Assembly (NCBI GenBank): GCA_023393115.1
Contig: JAEWMS010000030.1
Coordinates: forward strand, 62,001 to 126,000
Source: Bacillota bacterium
GTDB taxonomy: Bacteria; Bacillota; Clostridia; Acetivibrionales; DSM-1351
Length of the DNA: 64,000 nt
Direction of reading: 5' to 3'
How positions within the stretch are numbered: the first letter of the stretch is position 1; each line of letters begins with the position of its first letter. The notes beneath the pieces were generated by a model. The model had not been told where the DNA came from, did no database searches, and saw only the letters and a program-made list of their open reading frames with translations. Both the position numbers and the translations under genes were made by a program. Below are positions 34,776 to 43,864 of this stretch, piece by piece.

Positions 34776-36522
34776 TTTCATCACCTCCAGGAGTAAAAAT
34801 CTTCAGTACTACTTTAATACCACCCAGGTCACTTCTCGATATAAAGAGTCCGCTATTCTCACCAAATACAAGCTTTATCCGGCGGTTAATATTAATTATC
34901 CCGGTTGTTTCCAGTCCTTCATTAGTATTATTTAATGCCTCTGTCAACTCCAACAATCCCGAATCGGTTATTTCATCGCCATTATCCTCAACTATTATAT
35001 CAAGTTCATTATCTTTCCCTTCAAAATATATTAAAACAATACCACTGTTTTTTTTCCTTTCAATACCATGCTCAAAGGCATTTTCTATTATGGGCTGAAG
35101 AATGAGGCGAGGTACTTTTATGTTGTGATACTTCTCAGGACAATCTTTAAAATCAACCTTCAATCTTTTGGAAAATCTCATGGATTGTATGTTAGTATAC
35201 ACTTTAGCATGGTTGACCTCATCAATAAGCGGAATATAGTCTGATGAATTCCGGGTTACAAAACGGAAATATTCTCCCAGATATTTGGAAAAAGGAACAA
35301 GATTTTCATCTCCTATAGATGCCATAGTATTAATCATAAAAAGGCTGTTATATAAAAAATGTGGATTTATTTGGGATTGTAAATGCTTCAGTTCTGCCTT
35401 TTGCATAAGAATTTTCTGATTATAGACCTGATCAATCAGATTATTCAAGTTCTTTACCATATCATTAAAACGTTGATACAAATACCCAAACTCATTTTTT
35501 GAATCGTGGGTAATAGACACCTGCAAATCCCCGCTTTCCAGCTTACGGAAAGACTTAACCAGCTGAATCAGGGGCTTATGCATGAACTTGTAGGTTGAAA
35601 ATGAGTATATCAATATAATAATTACGACAGCAATAGTAAAAACCCATACCCATATATTAAAATTATCTATAGGTTTCATTAAGTATTCTTGAGGTATAAA
35701 TTTTAGCAATACCATATTTAGATATTCTGACTTAGCATGTATAACATAATATCCTTTCCTATTGATATTGACATATTCAGTACCACTTTCGTCCTGAGTG
35801 TTCAATTTAGTAATAATACCCTTGATTTCAGCATCTTCCAAAATGTTCTGATTCATTATTATGTTATTATCCTTAAGACTGATTAATACTGAACCACTTC
35901 CGGAATATGTGTTAAACTGTGACAGTGCCTGCTTAAAGACTTCACTATCCAGCTCAATTACTATAGAATAAAGGGGGTTATTGCTCAGTATGTCCCTTTT
36001 TTGTAGAGTACTTAAATAGATGCTTCCATTATGATTTATTAGCTGTGCTCCACCTAGGCCCTCCGGAACTCTAATATTTTCAAACATCATAAGATCTATA
36101 TCATTCAGTCCGTTATTTGACGATATGGTCCTTTTTATTGGCAGTATATGAGCACTGACATTTTTAATGTAAACACTGCTGTTCTTTATTGTAACAAGTC
36201 TTTGTTGAAGCAGTCTTATACTTTCGGTTTTTTCATATATACTCATTATTTTTGATCTGATTGCCAGCTTATTGAGATTTTCATCATTTAAGAAATCATA
36301 TTGAAGCGCCTTCATACGTTCAATCTCTTTCTCCAAGCCTTGCAGATAAAAGGAAACCTGAGACACTGAGGATTTGGAGATTTCACCTTTAACTGTATAT
36401 AGACCCCAGTTGTATATATAAAAGCCTAAACCATAAATTGGAATCATTATTAACAGAAAAGTAATAACAAGTCGACTTAAAGTATTATTAAACTTTAGTT
36501 TTGATATAACAGAACTCTTCAA
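34753..36522 (-). CDS. Sensor histidine kinase, YesM type
   Basis: A membrane sensor with one segment near residues 20-45 and another near 295-315 around an extracellular domain (about 45-290), then HAMP (about 315-370), the phosphorylated histidine in QSQINPHFLYNSL (about H388), and a C-terminal ATPase domain (ENAFEHGIERKKNSG, IIVEDNG, and a degenerate G-rich lid). It is the usual partner of YesN and of CUT1 importers. I chose the TTG at 36522, four bases after GAAGGA; a TTG at 36540 opens six codons earlier. The stop overlaps the regulator start by about 23 bp. Confidence 0.9.
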   Translation of the reverse strand: MKSSVISKLKFNNTLSRLVITFLLIMIPIYGLGFYIYNWGLYTVKGEISKSSVSQVSFYLQGLEKEIERMKALQYDFLNDENLNKLAIRSKIMSIYEKTESIRLLQQRLVTIKNSSVYIKNVSAHILPIKRTISSNNGLNDIDLMMFENIRVPEGLGGAQLINHNGSIYLSTLQKRDILSNNPLYSIVIELDSEVFKQALSQFNTYSGSGSVLISLKDNNIIMNQNILEDAEIKGIITKLNTQDESGTEYVNINRKGYYVIHAKSEYLNMVLLKFIPQEYLMKPIDNFNIWVWVFTIAVVIIILIYSFSTYKFMHKPLIQLVKSFRKLESGDLQVSITHDSKNEFGYLYQRFNDMVKNLNNLIDQVYNQKILMQKAELKHLQSQINPHFLYNSLFMINTMASIGDENLVPFSKYLGEYFRFVTRNSSDYIPLIDEVNHAKVYTNIQSMRFSKRLKVDFKDCPEKYHNIKVPRLILQPIIENAFEHGIERKKNSGIVLIYFEGKDNELDIIVEDNGDEITDSGLLELTEALNNTNEGLETTGIININRRIKLVFGENSGLFISRSDLGGIKVVLKIFTPGGDESVQITNS

Positions 36523-36555
36523 AAAATCCTTCTCCCTCAATTAATATATGAGGTT

Positions 36556-36584
36556 AGTATATACTTTAAGATTATGTAAAACAA
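36556..36584 (-). promoter_or_regulatory. Sigma-A promoter of the sensor-regulator genes
   Basis: On the minus strand -35 TTGTTT (36579-36584), a 17-bp spacer and -10 TATACT (36556-36561), about 35 bp before the sensor start. Confidence 0.6.
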
Positions 36585-36641
36585 GTACGGTAATTACAGG
36601 AAAAGCATACAAGATAGGTCTTATAGATAAAGAGAAAAATA

Positions 36642-36675
36642 TTAAAAAAACAGTAATACTAATGGCTTACTGTTT
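36642..36675 (-). terminator. Terminator of the carboxylesterase gene
   Basis: On the minus strand AAACAGTAA (36675-36667) pairs with TTACTGTTT (36656-36648) and is followed by TTTTAATATTT. Confidence 0.8.
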
Positions 36676-36695
36676 CTCTAATATTTATTAATAAT

Positions 36696-38213
36696 TTATT
36701 CTTTAAAATATTCTTTAATAAGAAAGTTCATTAATTTTCCCGGTTGTTCCCTGACAAACTCGGCCTTATCTTTGAAAACCATACCAAAGGGAGCTTCCAG
36801 GGTGTATGAATCCCATGTCGGCATATCCTCTTCTGTGGAATCTTTTCCATTGGGGTTCCCCGAACGTATGAAGTTCGCCCAGTAATTGCACATCTGCCGT
36901 GCAAGATCATAATGCTTTCCCACAAAAGGTCTCCAGCATTTTGCAAGAGTTTCAAAAAAGAACCAGAGATCCACAGAGTGAAATGTTCCGGGGTTATCCC
37001 ACCCGGGTATTTCAGCATCAAAAACATAGTAATAATAAGGCACCTTGGCCCCGGCAGACAAACTTGCTTGAGAAGCTATACGAATTGCATACTCAATACT
37101 GTTCACAGATGCGTTTTTCCTTACCTCTTCAATATTACCTGATTCGGCGCCGCATATCTCTAAAAACTCCTCTGCTCCGTCACCAAACTTTCTAACTGCC
37201 ATATCTGTTAATTCACCAAGTGAATTGACATTTGGTTCAGAGGGGAATTCATTGGTTGTATGTCCCCAGAGCATCGGTACCATCCAGTGTTTATTTTGAA
37301 GAATCAAATCGAATGGAACATCTACACTGAACTTTTTATCAATAACAGTAGTCCAATTTCGATTATATTCCAATGTCTTGTCTCTGATATAAACTGCGTC
37401 AAGGTTACGGGCTTCGTCCAAAGACTTGACTCCAAGGAAATCAAAGAATTTGGCTCCCTCCTGCTCTTCTTCCTCCAGTGTCCGTTTGAGGATGGGTACA
37501 ACGCTACCTGCGTATGTTTCTGTGATAATACCACTTTGAACAATAGCTTTCTGAAAAAGCCCTTCATTCTGAGGAGAAGTCAGCTGACTCAATACACTGC
37601 CACCACCTGCCGACTGTCCGCCTATAGTTATATTATTGGGGTCTCCTCCAAAAGTAGCAATATTACGTTTTACCCACTGTGTTCCTGCCTGCTGATCCAA
37701 GTGGCCAAAGTTTGCCGGGGCATTCGCTGCTTCTGCTGTTATCTCAGGATGACATAAGAACCCGAAAGAATTCAAACGATAATTGACTGTTACCACAACT
37801 ATACCCCTGCGGGCAATACGTTCGCCGTCAAATTCCATTTCGGCAGTATGCCCAACCTGAAGCATCCCTCCAAAATACCACACAAAAACAGGCAGCTTCT
37901 GGTCGGGACTTTCAGCCGGAGTCCAGACATTGAGATACAGGCAGTCCTCGTTCATGGGAATGTCAGGATCCACTGCCCATTCACGGGTATATATATTGTT
38001 AATATCTATAACGGTGGGTGCCTGCATGGAAATTGGAGCAAAATCAAAGGCCTTAAGTACTCCAGTCCAGTTTTCAACAGGCTGAGGGGCTCTCCATCTG
38101 TTCTGTCCCACCGGAGGTGCGGCAAAAGGGATTCCCTTAAAACTTGTTATACGCGGGTCGGCCGCCGGAAGCCCTTGAACCAGACCATTCTCAACTTCTA
38201 CAATTCTAAGCAT
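36696..38213 (-). CDS. Type-B carboxylesterase
   Basis: A 505-residue alpha/beta-hydrolase of the carboxylesterase/para-nitrobenzyl esterase family. The serine is S201 in GGQSAGGGS, a glutamate lies in NEFPSEPN, and a histidine in GTFHSVDLWFFF. NEDCLYLNVWTP (88-99) is the family signature. There is no signal peptide, so it is cytoplasmic. The natural substrate is not clear; its position suggests removal of acyl groups from imported hemicellulose fragments. It starts 49 bp after the second esterase gene, likely in one operon with it. GGGAG precedes the ATG. Confidence 0.92.
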   Translation of the reverse strand: MLRIVEVENGLVQGLPAADPRITSFKGIPFAAPPVGQNRWRAPQPVENWTGVLKAFDFAPISMQAPTVIDINNIYTREWAVDPDIPMNEDCLYLNVWTPAESPDQKLPVFVWYFGGMLQVGHTAEMEFDGERIARRGIVVVTVNYRLNSFGFLCHPEITAEAANAPANFGHLDQQAGTQWVKRNIATFGGDPNNITIGGQSAGGGSVLSQLTSPQNEGLFQKAIVQSGIITETYAGSVVPILKRTLEEEEQEGAKFFDFLGVKSLDEARNLDAVYIRDKTLEYNRNWTTVIDKKFSVDVPFDLILQNKHWMVPMLWGHTTNEFPSEPNVNSLGELTDMAVRKFGDGAEEFLEICGAESGNIEEVRKNASVNSIEYAIRIASQASLSAGAKVPYYYYVFDAEIPGWDNPGTFHSVDLWFFFETLAKCWRPFVGKHYDLARQMCNYWANFIRSGNPNGKDSTEEDMPTWDSYTLEAPFGMVFKDKAEFVREQPGKLMNFLIKEYFKE

Positions 38214-38262
38214 TTGAATTATCTCCCTTTCTTAATACTTGATAATAATTCGGTTAGTCAGG

Positions 38263-39348
38263 TTAGTCATCCAATTCAAGGGCTACACTAACAGGCTCAC
38301 TTTTTGTGGGATGTTCCTTTTCATCAAAGGCTAAACGCAAGAAGTTAAATATACCGTTATTCCAAACCTTGAAATCATGCTTACCTCCCTTTATGCTTAC
38401 CCGGTAAAAATCACAGAGCTTGTCACCCGCAACTTCGGCAAGTCTGTCAGTAGCGCCTATATACGGGGACTGGTAAGAAATTTCATCAGCCTCCCCACAA
38501 GTAATGTATAGTAAATTTAGTTTGTAGTTACTTGAGGCGATACCCGCACCGAGGATATCACCGCTGCTTGAGGTAGGTGCATTTGAGAAGGCACCTGCAT
38601 AAGCAAACAAGTCCAGCATCCCGGAAGTTTTAACAGTGGGTTCCAGCCCATTAGCCCAGCGGCTATCGCCTCCGGTATGTGCTGAAGAATCGCATCTGTA
38701 ACCACCGAAAGTCATATTCAAAGTCTGCATTCCCCCCATTGAAAGTCCTGCTATTGATCTATGCAATCGGTTATATGCTATCCCTTCGGAAGTTGTATCA
38801 GTAATATCAGCATATGTATTGTACCTGGACTCAATAAAGGGGATAAGATCGTATCTCAATTCATAATCCAAATAGTAAAATCCCAGCATATTGGTTCCTT
38901 CTGAATTGAAGGAACGATCTGTCCAATCTATTGCACTTCTTCCGTCAGGAAAAACCACAATGGTTGGGGCTAAATTCCCCTTCGCAATCAGATTGTCCAA
39001 TATATTGCAAATGTTAAAGTTTTCGTCAGTCTTTCCGTTGGAGTCCAGCCATTCATTCCGATCCCCTCCTACTCCGTGGAGTAGGTACAATACATTATAT
39101 TTTGTATTTTGATCATTTGAATCATAGCCCGCTGGTAAATAGACATTGAATTTCTTTTCGATGGGCTCACCATTAACTGTTTCTCTCCCAGCTTCAGCCT
39201 GACTGATACTCTGATTTGTCACAAGCTTTCTGGCTTGATTAATGTAGTTGTTAACACTATAGGTGATTTCAGTAATAGTACCTTGCTGTTCCACCGGAAC
39301 TGTCTTTTTATATTCTACGGGCATGTTTGTCACATTGATATCCTTCAT
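38263..39348 (-). CDS. Esterase of the feruloyl/CE1-like type
   Basis: A 361-residue esterase-D-type alpha/beta-hydrolase like the feruloyl-esterase modules of clostridial xylanases. Motifs are VLYLLHGVGGDRNEW (oxyanion region), S203 in SIAGLSMGGMQTL, and a late histidine in GGKHDFKVWNNG. Those modules are usually secreted, but this protein has no signal peptide and carries about 60 extra N-terminal residues. It probably removes ferulate or acetate from imported oligosaccharides; the exact ester is unknown. AAGGAG precedes the ATG. Confidence 0.85.
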   Translation of the reverse strand: MKDINVTNMPVEYKKTVPVEQQGTITEITYSVNNYINQARKLVTNQSISQAEAGRETVNGEPIEKKFNVYLPAGYDSNDQNTKYNVLYLLHGVGGDRNEWLDSNGKTDENFNICNILDNLIAKGNLAPTIVVFPDGRSAIDWTDRSFNSEGTNMLGFYYLDYELRYDLIPFIESRYNTYADITDTTSEGIAYNRLHRSIAGLSMGGMQTLNMTFGGYRCDSSAHTGGDSRWANGLEPTVKTSGMLDLFAYAGAFSNAPTSSSGDILGAGIASSNYKLNLLYITCGEADEISYQSPYIGATDRLAEVAGDKLCDFYRVSIKGGKHDFKVWNNGIFNFLRLAFDEKEHPTKSEPVSVALELDD

Positions 39349-39477
39349 AGCTGGTCTCCTTAAAATAGTTATTTCATATAATAATTAGCTATATATTTTT
39401 TTAGTAATTACTATATATTACATATTTTAATCAAATACTTACCATAATGCAAAGCTATTGAAATAGGTTGGACAAAT

Positions 39478-41763
39478 TTATTTACTTTTTAACTCATATA
39501 TTGCACCGGGCACGGTATTAAAGGATATAGTATCACTTTGCTTGTTAACTTCAACCGGCCTGCCATCACATACAATATAGTATTCCTGTGATGTAATGAT
39601 ACTACAAACTGTCCCACTTCTGGACAGGATATTCGCATAGTAAATCCTGCCCTCCCCCCATTCAATGTCAACCTCAAAGCCACCCCTTGCCACAAGGCCC
39701 TTTACCTTTCCTTGTTTCCAATCACGCGGAAGGGCAGGAAGCAACTCAATTCCTCCTTCATGGCTTTGAAGCAGCATTTCTGCTATACCTGCCGTACCAC
39801 CGAAATTACCGTCTATCTGGAAGGGAGGATGGTTATCGAACAAGTTAGGCAGTGTAGATTTTTTCAGTAGTCCCATAACATTTTCATAGGCCTTTTCTCC
39901 ATCCTTCAGTCTTGCCCACATATTTATTATCCAAGCTCTGCTCCACCCTGTATGGCCTCCGCCGTGTGCCAGCCGCCTTTCCAGAGTTTTTCTTGCGGCG
40001 GCTGCAAGTTCAGGTGTTTTTCTTGTGCTGAACTGCTTTCCAGGGTGTAAACCAAACAAATGTGAAATATGCCTGTGTCCGGGCTCTTCTTCTTCATAAT
40101 CCTCAGACCATTCCTGTATTTGCCCGTACCGTCCTATCTGGGGCTTTGGTAGCCTGTCTCTGACCTTTACCAGTTTCTCGGCAAAAGCCCCATCAGTATT
40201 AAGGATATCCGAAGCTTCAATACATCCGCTGAAAAGTGCATGCAATATCTGGCTGTCCATGGAAGGACCTATACATAAGCAGCCCTTCTCACCGTTTTCC
40301 AATATATATGTATTCTCAGGCGATACAGAAGGACTTGTTACAAGTCTTCCTTTACTGTCTTCAATTAAGAAGTCCAGAAAGAATTCAGCCGCCTCTTTCA
40401 TAACCGGATAAGCATCCTTCAAAAATTCCTTATCTAAACCAAATTCATAGCGTTCCCATAAATGTAGGCTTAACCATGCCGCCCCCATTGGCCAGTAGGT
40501 TGCCGGAATGTAGATATCCTGGGGAGCAGTGTCCCCCCATATGTCGGTATTGTGGTGTGCTACAAAACCGTTGCAGCCATACATTACCCTGGCGGTTCTT
40601 CTTCCCGGAACTCTCATTCTCTCAATGTGGTCAAAGAGCGGTTGGTGGCACTCGGAAAGATTACAGGTTTCAGCAGGCCAGTAGTTCATTTCGGTATTGA
40701 TATTTATTGTGTATTTGCTGTCCCAGGCAGGCAGCATATCCTGGTTCCAGATGCCCTGCAGATTTGCCGGCAGACTTCCCGGGCGGCTGCAGGATATCAG
40801 CAGATATCTTCCGAAGCTGAAATAAAGAGCTACCAGTTCGTTGTCTGATTTTCCGCTTTTCAGTCTCTCCAGTCTCTCGGCCGTATCCAGGTTATTTATT
40901 TGGTCACATTCTTCTATATCTTGTATTTCCAGCTTGACTCTGCGGTACAGCTGTGAATAATTCTCAATATGACTGGACAGCAGCTGGGAATATCCTTTCA
41001 CCTCTGCTGCTGCCAGGTATTTGAGACATTGTGTTTCATATTCCTTGTGATAGAAACTGGTGGCTGCTGATATAAACAGGGTTACAGCATCAGCCTTCTC
41101 AACAATAAGGTTTTCTCCGATGGTATTGACCTTTCCACCCTCGGAAACCGCTCTGACCATTGAGCAAAATCTGATACCCTTGTCGGTGCCACAGCTTGCA
41201 TACATTCCAATGGTTTTACCGTCTATGGACGAAGAATTGTCAAGGAACCTGCCACGTCTCATATTTGCTGTAAAGCTTATCCTTCCCGGGGCATCGGCAT
41301 ACAAGCGAACAATTATGACCTGGTCGGTTGCACTTGAAAAATATTCTCTGGTATACTTGACTCCCTTCAAAACAAATTTGACTGCTACACAGGCATTTTC
41401 AATATCCAGCTCTCTGCTGTAATCCTTTATGCCACTTACATCAACATCAAAATCCAGATATAAGTTTCCCAAGGTCTGGTAGGGCCGCTGACTTTCAGGT
41501 ACACCGGAGAGCGCAAGAGAGGCCAGCTTTTCAGCCTCACTGATTTTTCCCTCTGTCAGCAGCTTGCGTATTTCAGGGAGATTAGCCAAAGCGTCGGGAT
41601 TGTTTCTGTCTATTGGATCACCATACCATATACTATCTTCATTCAATTGTATATTTTCCTTTTTGACATTACCATATATCATACCACCCAGGCGGCCATT
41701 ACCTATTGGAAGAGCTTCATTCCATTCATTCGCCGGCTTTTTGTACCACAGTTTTTGTTTCAT
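39478..41763 (-). CDS. GH95 alpha-L-fucosidase/alpha-L-galactosidase
   Basis: A 761-residue GH95 enzyme: an N-terminal beta-sandwich (1-250) followed by an alpha/alpha barrel. Active-site motifs are NTEMNYWPAETCNLS, TSPSVSPENTYI and FQIDGNFGGTAGIAEML, all intact. GH95 enzymes release terminal L-fucose, and some release L-galactose from xylan side chains; I cannot tell which. There is no signal peptide, so it acts inside the cell. AAGGAGG lies 6 bases before the ATG at 41763; a frame 17 codons longer has no site. It follows the small protein at 41777-42091 by 13 bp. Confidence 0.93.
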   Translation of the reverse strand: MKQKLWYKKPANEWNEALPIGNGRLGGMIYGNVKKENIQLNEDSIWYGDPIDRNNPDALANLPEIRKLLTEGKISEAEKLASLALSGVPESQRPYQTLGNLYLDFDVDVSGIKDYSRELDIENACVAVKFVLKGVKYTREYFSSATDQVIIVRLYADAPGRISFTANMRRGRFLDNSSSIDGKTIGMYASCGTDKGIRFCSMVRAVSEGGKVNTIGENLIVEKADAVTLFISAATSFYHKEYETQCLKYLAAAEVKGYSQLLSSHIENYSQLYRRVKLEIQDIEECDQINNLDTAERLERLKSGKSDNELVALYFSFGRYLLISCSRPGSLPANLQGIWNQDMLPAWDSKYTININTEMNYWPAETCNLSECHQPLFDHIERMRVPGRRTARVMYGCNGFVAHHNTDIWGDTAPQDIYIPATYWPMGAAWLSLHLWERYEFGLDKEFLKDAYPVMKEAAEFFLDFLIEDSKGRLVTSPSVSPENTYILENGEKGCLCIGPSMDSQILHALFSGCIEASDILNTDGAFAEKLVKVRDRLPKPQIGRYGQIQEWSEDYEEEEPGHRHISHLFGLHPGKQFSTRKTPELAAAARKTLERRLAHGGGHTGWSRAWIINMWARLKDGEKAYENVMGLLKKSTLPNLFDNHPPFQIDGNFGGTAGIAEMLLQSHEGGIELLPALPRDWKQGKVKGLVARGGFEVDIEWGEGRIYYANILSRSGTVCSIITSQEYYIVCDGRPVEVNKQSDTISFNTVPGAIYELKSK

Positions 41764-41776
41764 ATTCTTCCTCCTT

Positions 41777-42091
41777 TTAGTGAATTTCCATGCGGTGTAT
41801 ACCGTCCATATCAATATAGTCTACAACACTTCCGGTATTCCCGTCATAAATAAGGGACTTATCTCCATGGGTTTTCAAATAAGCCTCTATTTCGCTCAGC
41901 AGCCTTACAGTTACCGCTCCCCGATGTATATAACAGGGATTGTGGTCATTAAAGAATTCAATGCTCTTGCTTATTATCACAGACTCTTTGATTGGTATTG
42001 AGTGCAAATCTCCATTAAAGAGCAGTTCATTATTATTATTAAATATGGATACTTGAGTTTTTTCGTTATTATTTTTTATTTTTTTAAACAT
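41777..42091 (-). CDS. Small protein of unknown function
   Basis: A 104-residue soluble protein that I do not recognise. It begins MFKKIKNNNEKTQVSIFNNN, is mostly polar, and has one cysteine (DHNPCYIHRGAVTVRLL). AGAGG lies seven bases before the ATG. It is between the thiol-redox membrane protein gene (62 bp upstream) and the GH95 gene (13 bp downstream), so it is probably translated from the same transcript as both. Confidence 0.6.
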   Translation of the reverse strand: MFKKIKNNNEKTQVSIFNNNNELLFNGDLHSIPIKESVIISKSIEFFNDHNPCYIHRGAVTVRLLSEIEAYLKTHGDKSLIYDGNTGSVVDYIDMDGIHRMEIH

Positions 42092-42153
42092 CGCTGAACC
42101 TCTCAGTTGATTAGTATTCGCCTGCTTTGTACACTCAGCTGCTATATAATACA

Positions 42154-43710
42154 CTAGATAATATAGGTAACAAAGATGAGCCCGAATATAAGAAATGTGA
42201 CTCCAAATATAATCTTTATAGCAGGTAAATGCCTTCTTACAAACTCCGAAACCAGTAATAGCTGTTTTGTCCTGTTAATAAGAATAACCAGAATAATTAG
42301 CGGTATGGAAGCGGCTAATACATATAAAACAAATGAAAAAACAGTACTTCCCGTTAACCCTGAAGTATTTTGCGCCAGGTACACAATTGTGGCAACATAT
42401 ATCTGACCTGTGCATAAAAACTCTCCGAGTGAGATTATAGCTCCCAAAAGGAAAATGATTACAACAGCCCATCCTGAATCAGCTTTTCCGGCAAAAAAGG
42501 CTATAATCCTGTGATTATATTTTCTTAATGAACCGGGAAGCTGCATTTTTACATTGTTATATTCTTCCTTCTTAGCCCAATAGGCATCTCTGAAATTTAG
42601 TAACGCCAATATTAATGACATTATAACCACGAAAATGCTTATACCGTATTGCACATTTCTGAATGCTGCTGAATCCACAATGCTGATAATATTATACGTA
42701 GCTATACCAAAGGAAAAATATGCTACCATCTTTCCGGCTATGTAGCTGAAGCCAAATTTCATGATATTTGACTTTTTAGAAATTACGAGGGATAAAAGCA
42801 AAAAAAGCATGGACATGGAACAGGGGTTAATGCCATTTATTAGCCCCGTAAGGAATATACCGGGAATGTTCTTTTGTGTCAGACTTTTTACATTAATCTC
42901 CGAGTTCAGCCTATCATGACTAAAATTTAAAGCCTCTCCCTCAATTATTATTTTCTCAATATTTTCCTTTATATTGTCATATCCACTTATATAGCCCTTT
43001 GAATAAAACATTACAGGAACTTCACGTTCACTTTCGGGGACATCATAAAATTCAAATAGACTTTGTAGCAGTGCCAGGTTATTTTCCTGCGTAATGTTTT
43101 TATGATCTATTACCAGAGGGGACTGTTCAGCCTTTTCTGAAATGTTCGGCTGGTAGCTGGCGGAAAGTGTCTTAAGGAAATCCTCTGTATTATTGCAGTC
43201 GCTACAGGATGAAGTGTAGAAATATACAAAATATGAGCTGTTTTTGTCCACTCTATCAGGTATATCTTTATCAGCCATTCCCTGCTCATTGGGGTCCCTT
43301 GTTAGTTCCTTGCTTTCCTTTCCCGAATCGAAGTTCTCCTTATCGATACTGCTCAGTAAAAGCTCCTGCATATTTTTTTCTATATTTTCCAGACCCATAA
43401 TATAGTTGTTTCCTGAGACAAGAATCGGGTAGCTGATGTCTTCTGCTTTCATATTATTGGCATCTAAAAACAGCTTTAGACTTTCCGGCATGGTTTCCTT
43501 AAAAGTGTTAACCGTAATAATATCATATTTAGAATTATCTATACCTTTTAAAGCAGAACTTGCCATATCATAAAATTTTTCGCTTTCATTACATGCCCCG
43601 CAGGCATTGAAGTAGTAATAATACAGTTTTACCGGTTCACTTTTTACAGAGCACCCGAAAATTATTAAAAGGGATAAAAAGCAAAGCAAGATATATATAT
43701 TTTTTTTCAT
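42154..43710 (-). CDS. Thiol-redox lipoprotein: two thioredoxin-like domains + CcdA-like
   Basis: A 518-residue membrane protein with an unusual domain order. A lipoprotein signal (lipobox IIFGC20) is followed by a thioredoxin-like domain with C37-G-A-C40, a linker, a second with C169-S-D-C172, and then from about 285 a six-segment membrane domain of the CcdA/DsbD kind with the paired cysteines C297 (INPCSMS) and C433 (EFLCTGQ). By analogy with DsbD, electrons would pass across the membrane to the outer domains to reduce extracellular disulfides. The ATG has only a weak ribosome binding site. It heads a group with a small protein and GH95. Confidence 0.8.
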   Translation of the reverse strand: MKKNIYILLCFLSLLIIFGCSVKSEPVKLYYYYFNACGACNESEKFYDMASSALKGIDNSKYDIITVNTFKETMPESLKLFLDANNMKAEDISYPILVSGNNYIMGLENIEKNMQELLLSSIDKENFDSGKESKELTRDPNEQGMADKDIPDRVDKNSSYFVYFYTSSCSDCNNTEDFLKTLSASYQPNISEKAEQSPLVIDHKNITQENNLALLQSLFEFYDVPESEREVPVMFYSKGYISGYDNIKENIEKIIIEGEALNFSHDRLNSEINVKSLTQKNIPGIFLTGLINGINPCSMSMLFLLLSLVISKKSNIMKFGFSYIAGKMVAYFSFGIATYNIISIVDSAAFRNVQYGISIFVVIMSLILALLNFRDAYWAKKEEYNNVKMQLPGSLRKYNHRIIAFFAGKADSGWAVVIIFLLGAIISLGEFLCTGQIYVATIVYLAQNTSGLTGSTVFSFVLYVLAASIPLIILVILINRTKQLLLVSEFVRRHLPAIKIIFGVTFLIFGLIFVTYII

Positions 43711-43813
43711 CGTCGGATACCAGCCTGATTTATAGTATTTGTCTTGGATTGGTTTACATATATATATTAAAACATATTTATACTAAATCCGAAATACCTC
43801 TGATATTATTTAA

Positions 43814-43846
43814 ATAAAGCCCTTACTAAATCCGTAAGGGCTTTAT
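43814..43846 (-). terminator. Terminator of the second ABC importer operon
   Basis: ATAAAGCCCTTAC (43814-43826) pairs perfectly with GTAAGGGCTTTAT (43834-43846) around a 7-nt loop, followed on the minus strand by TTAAATAATATC. Confidence 0.85.
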
Positions 43847-43864
43847 CGGAACTACTTATTGTTA

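Noticed and set aside
37260..37757. 165-codon plus-strand frame inside the carboxylesterase gene
   Set aside because: Antisense shadow, as above; the carboxylesterase is complete.
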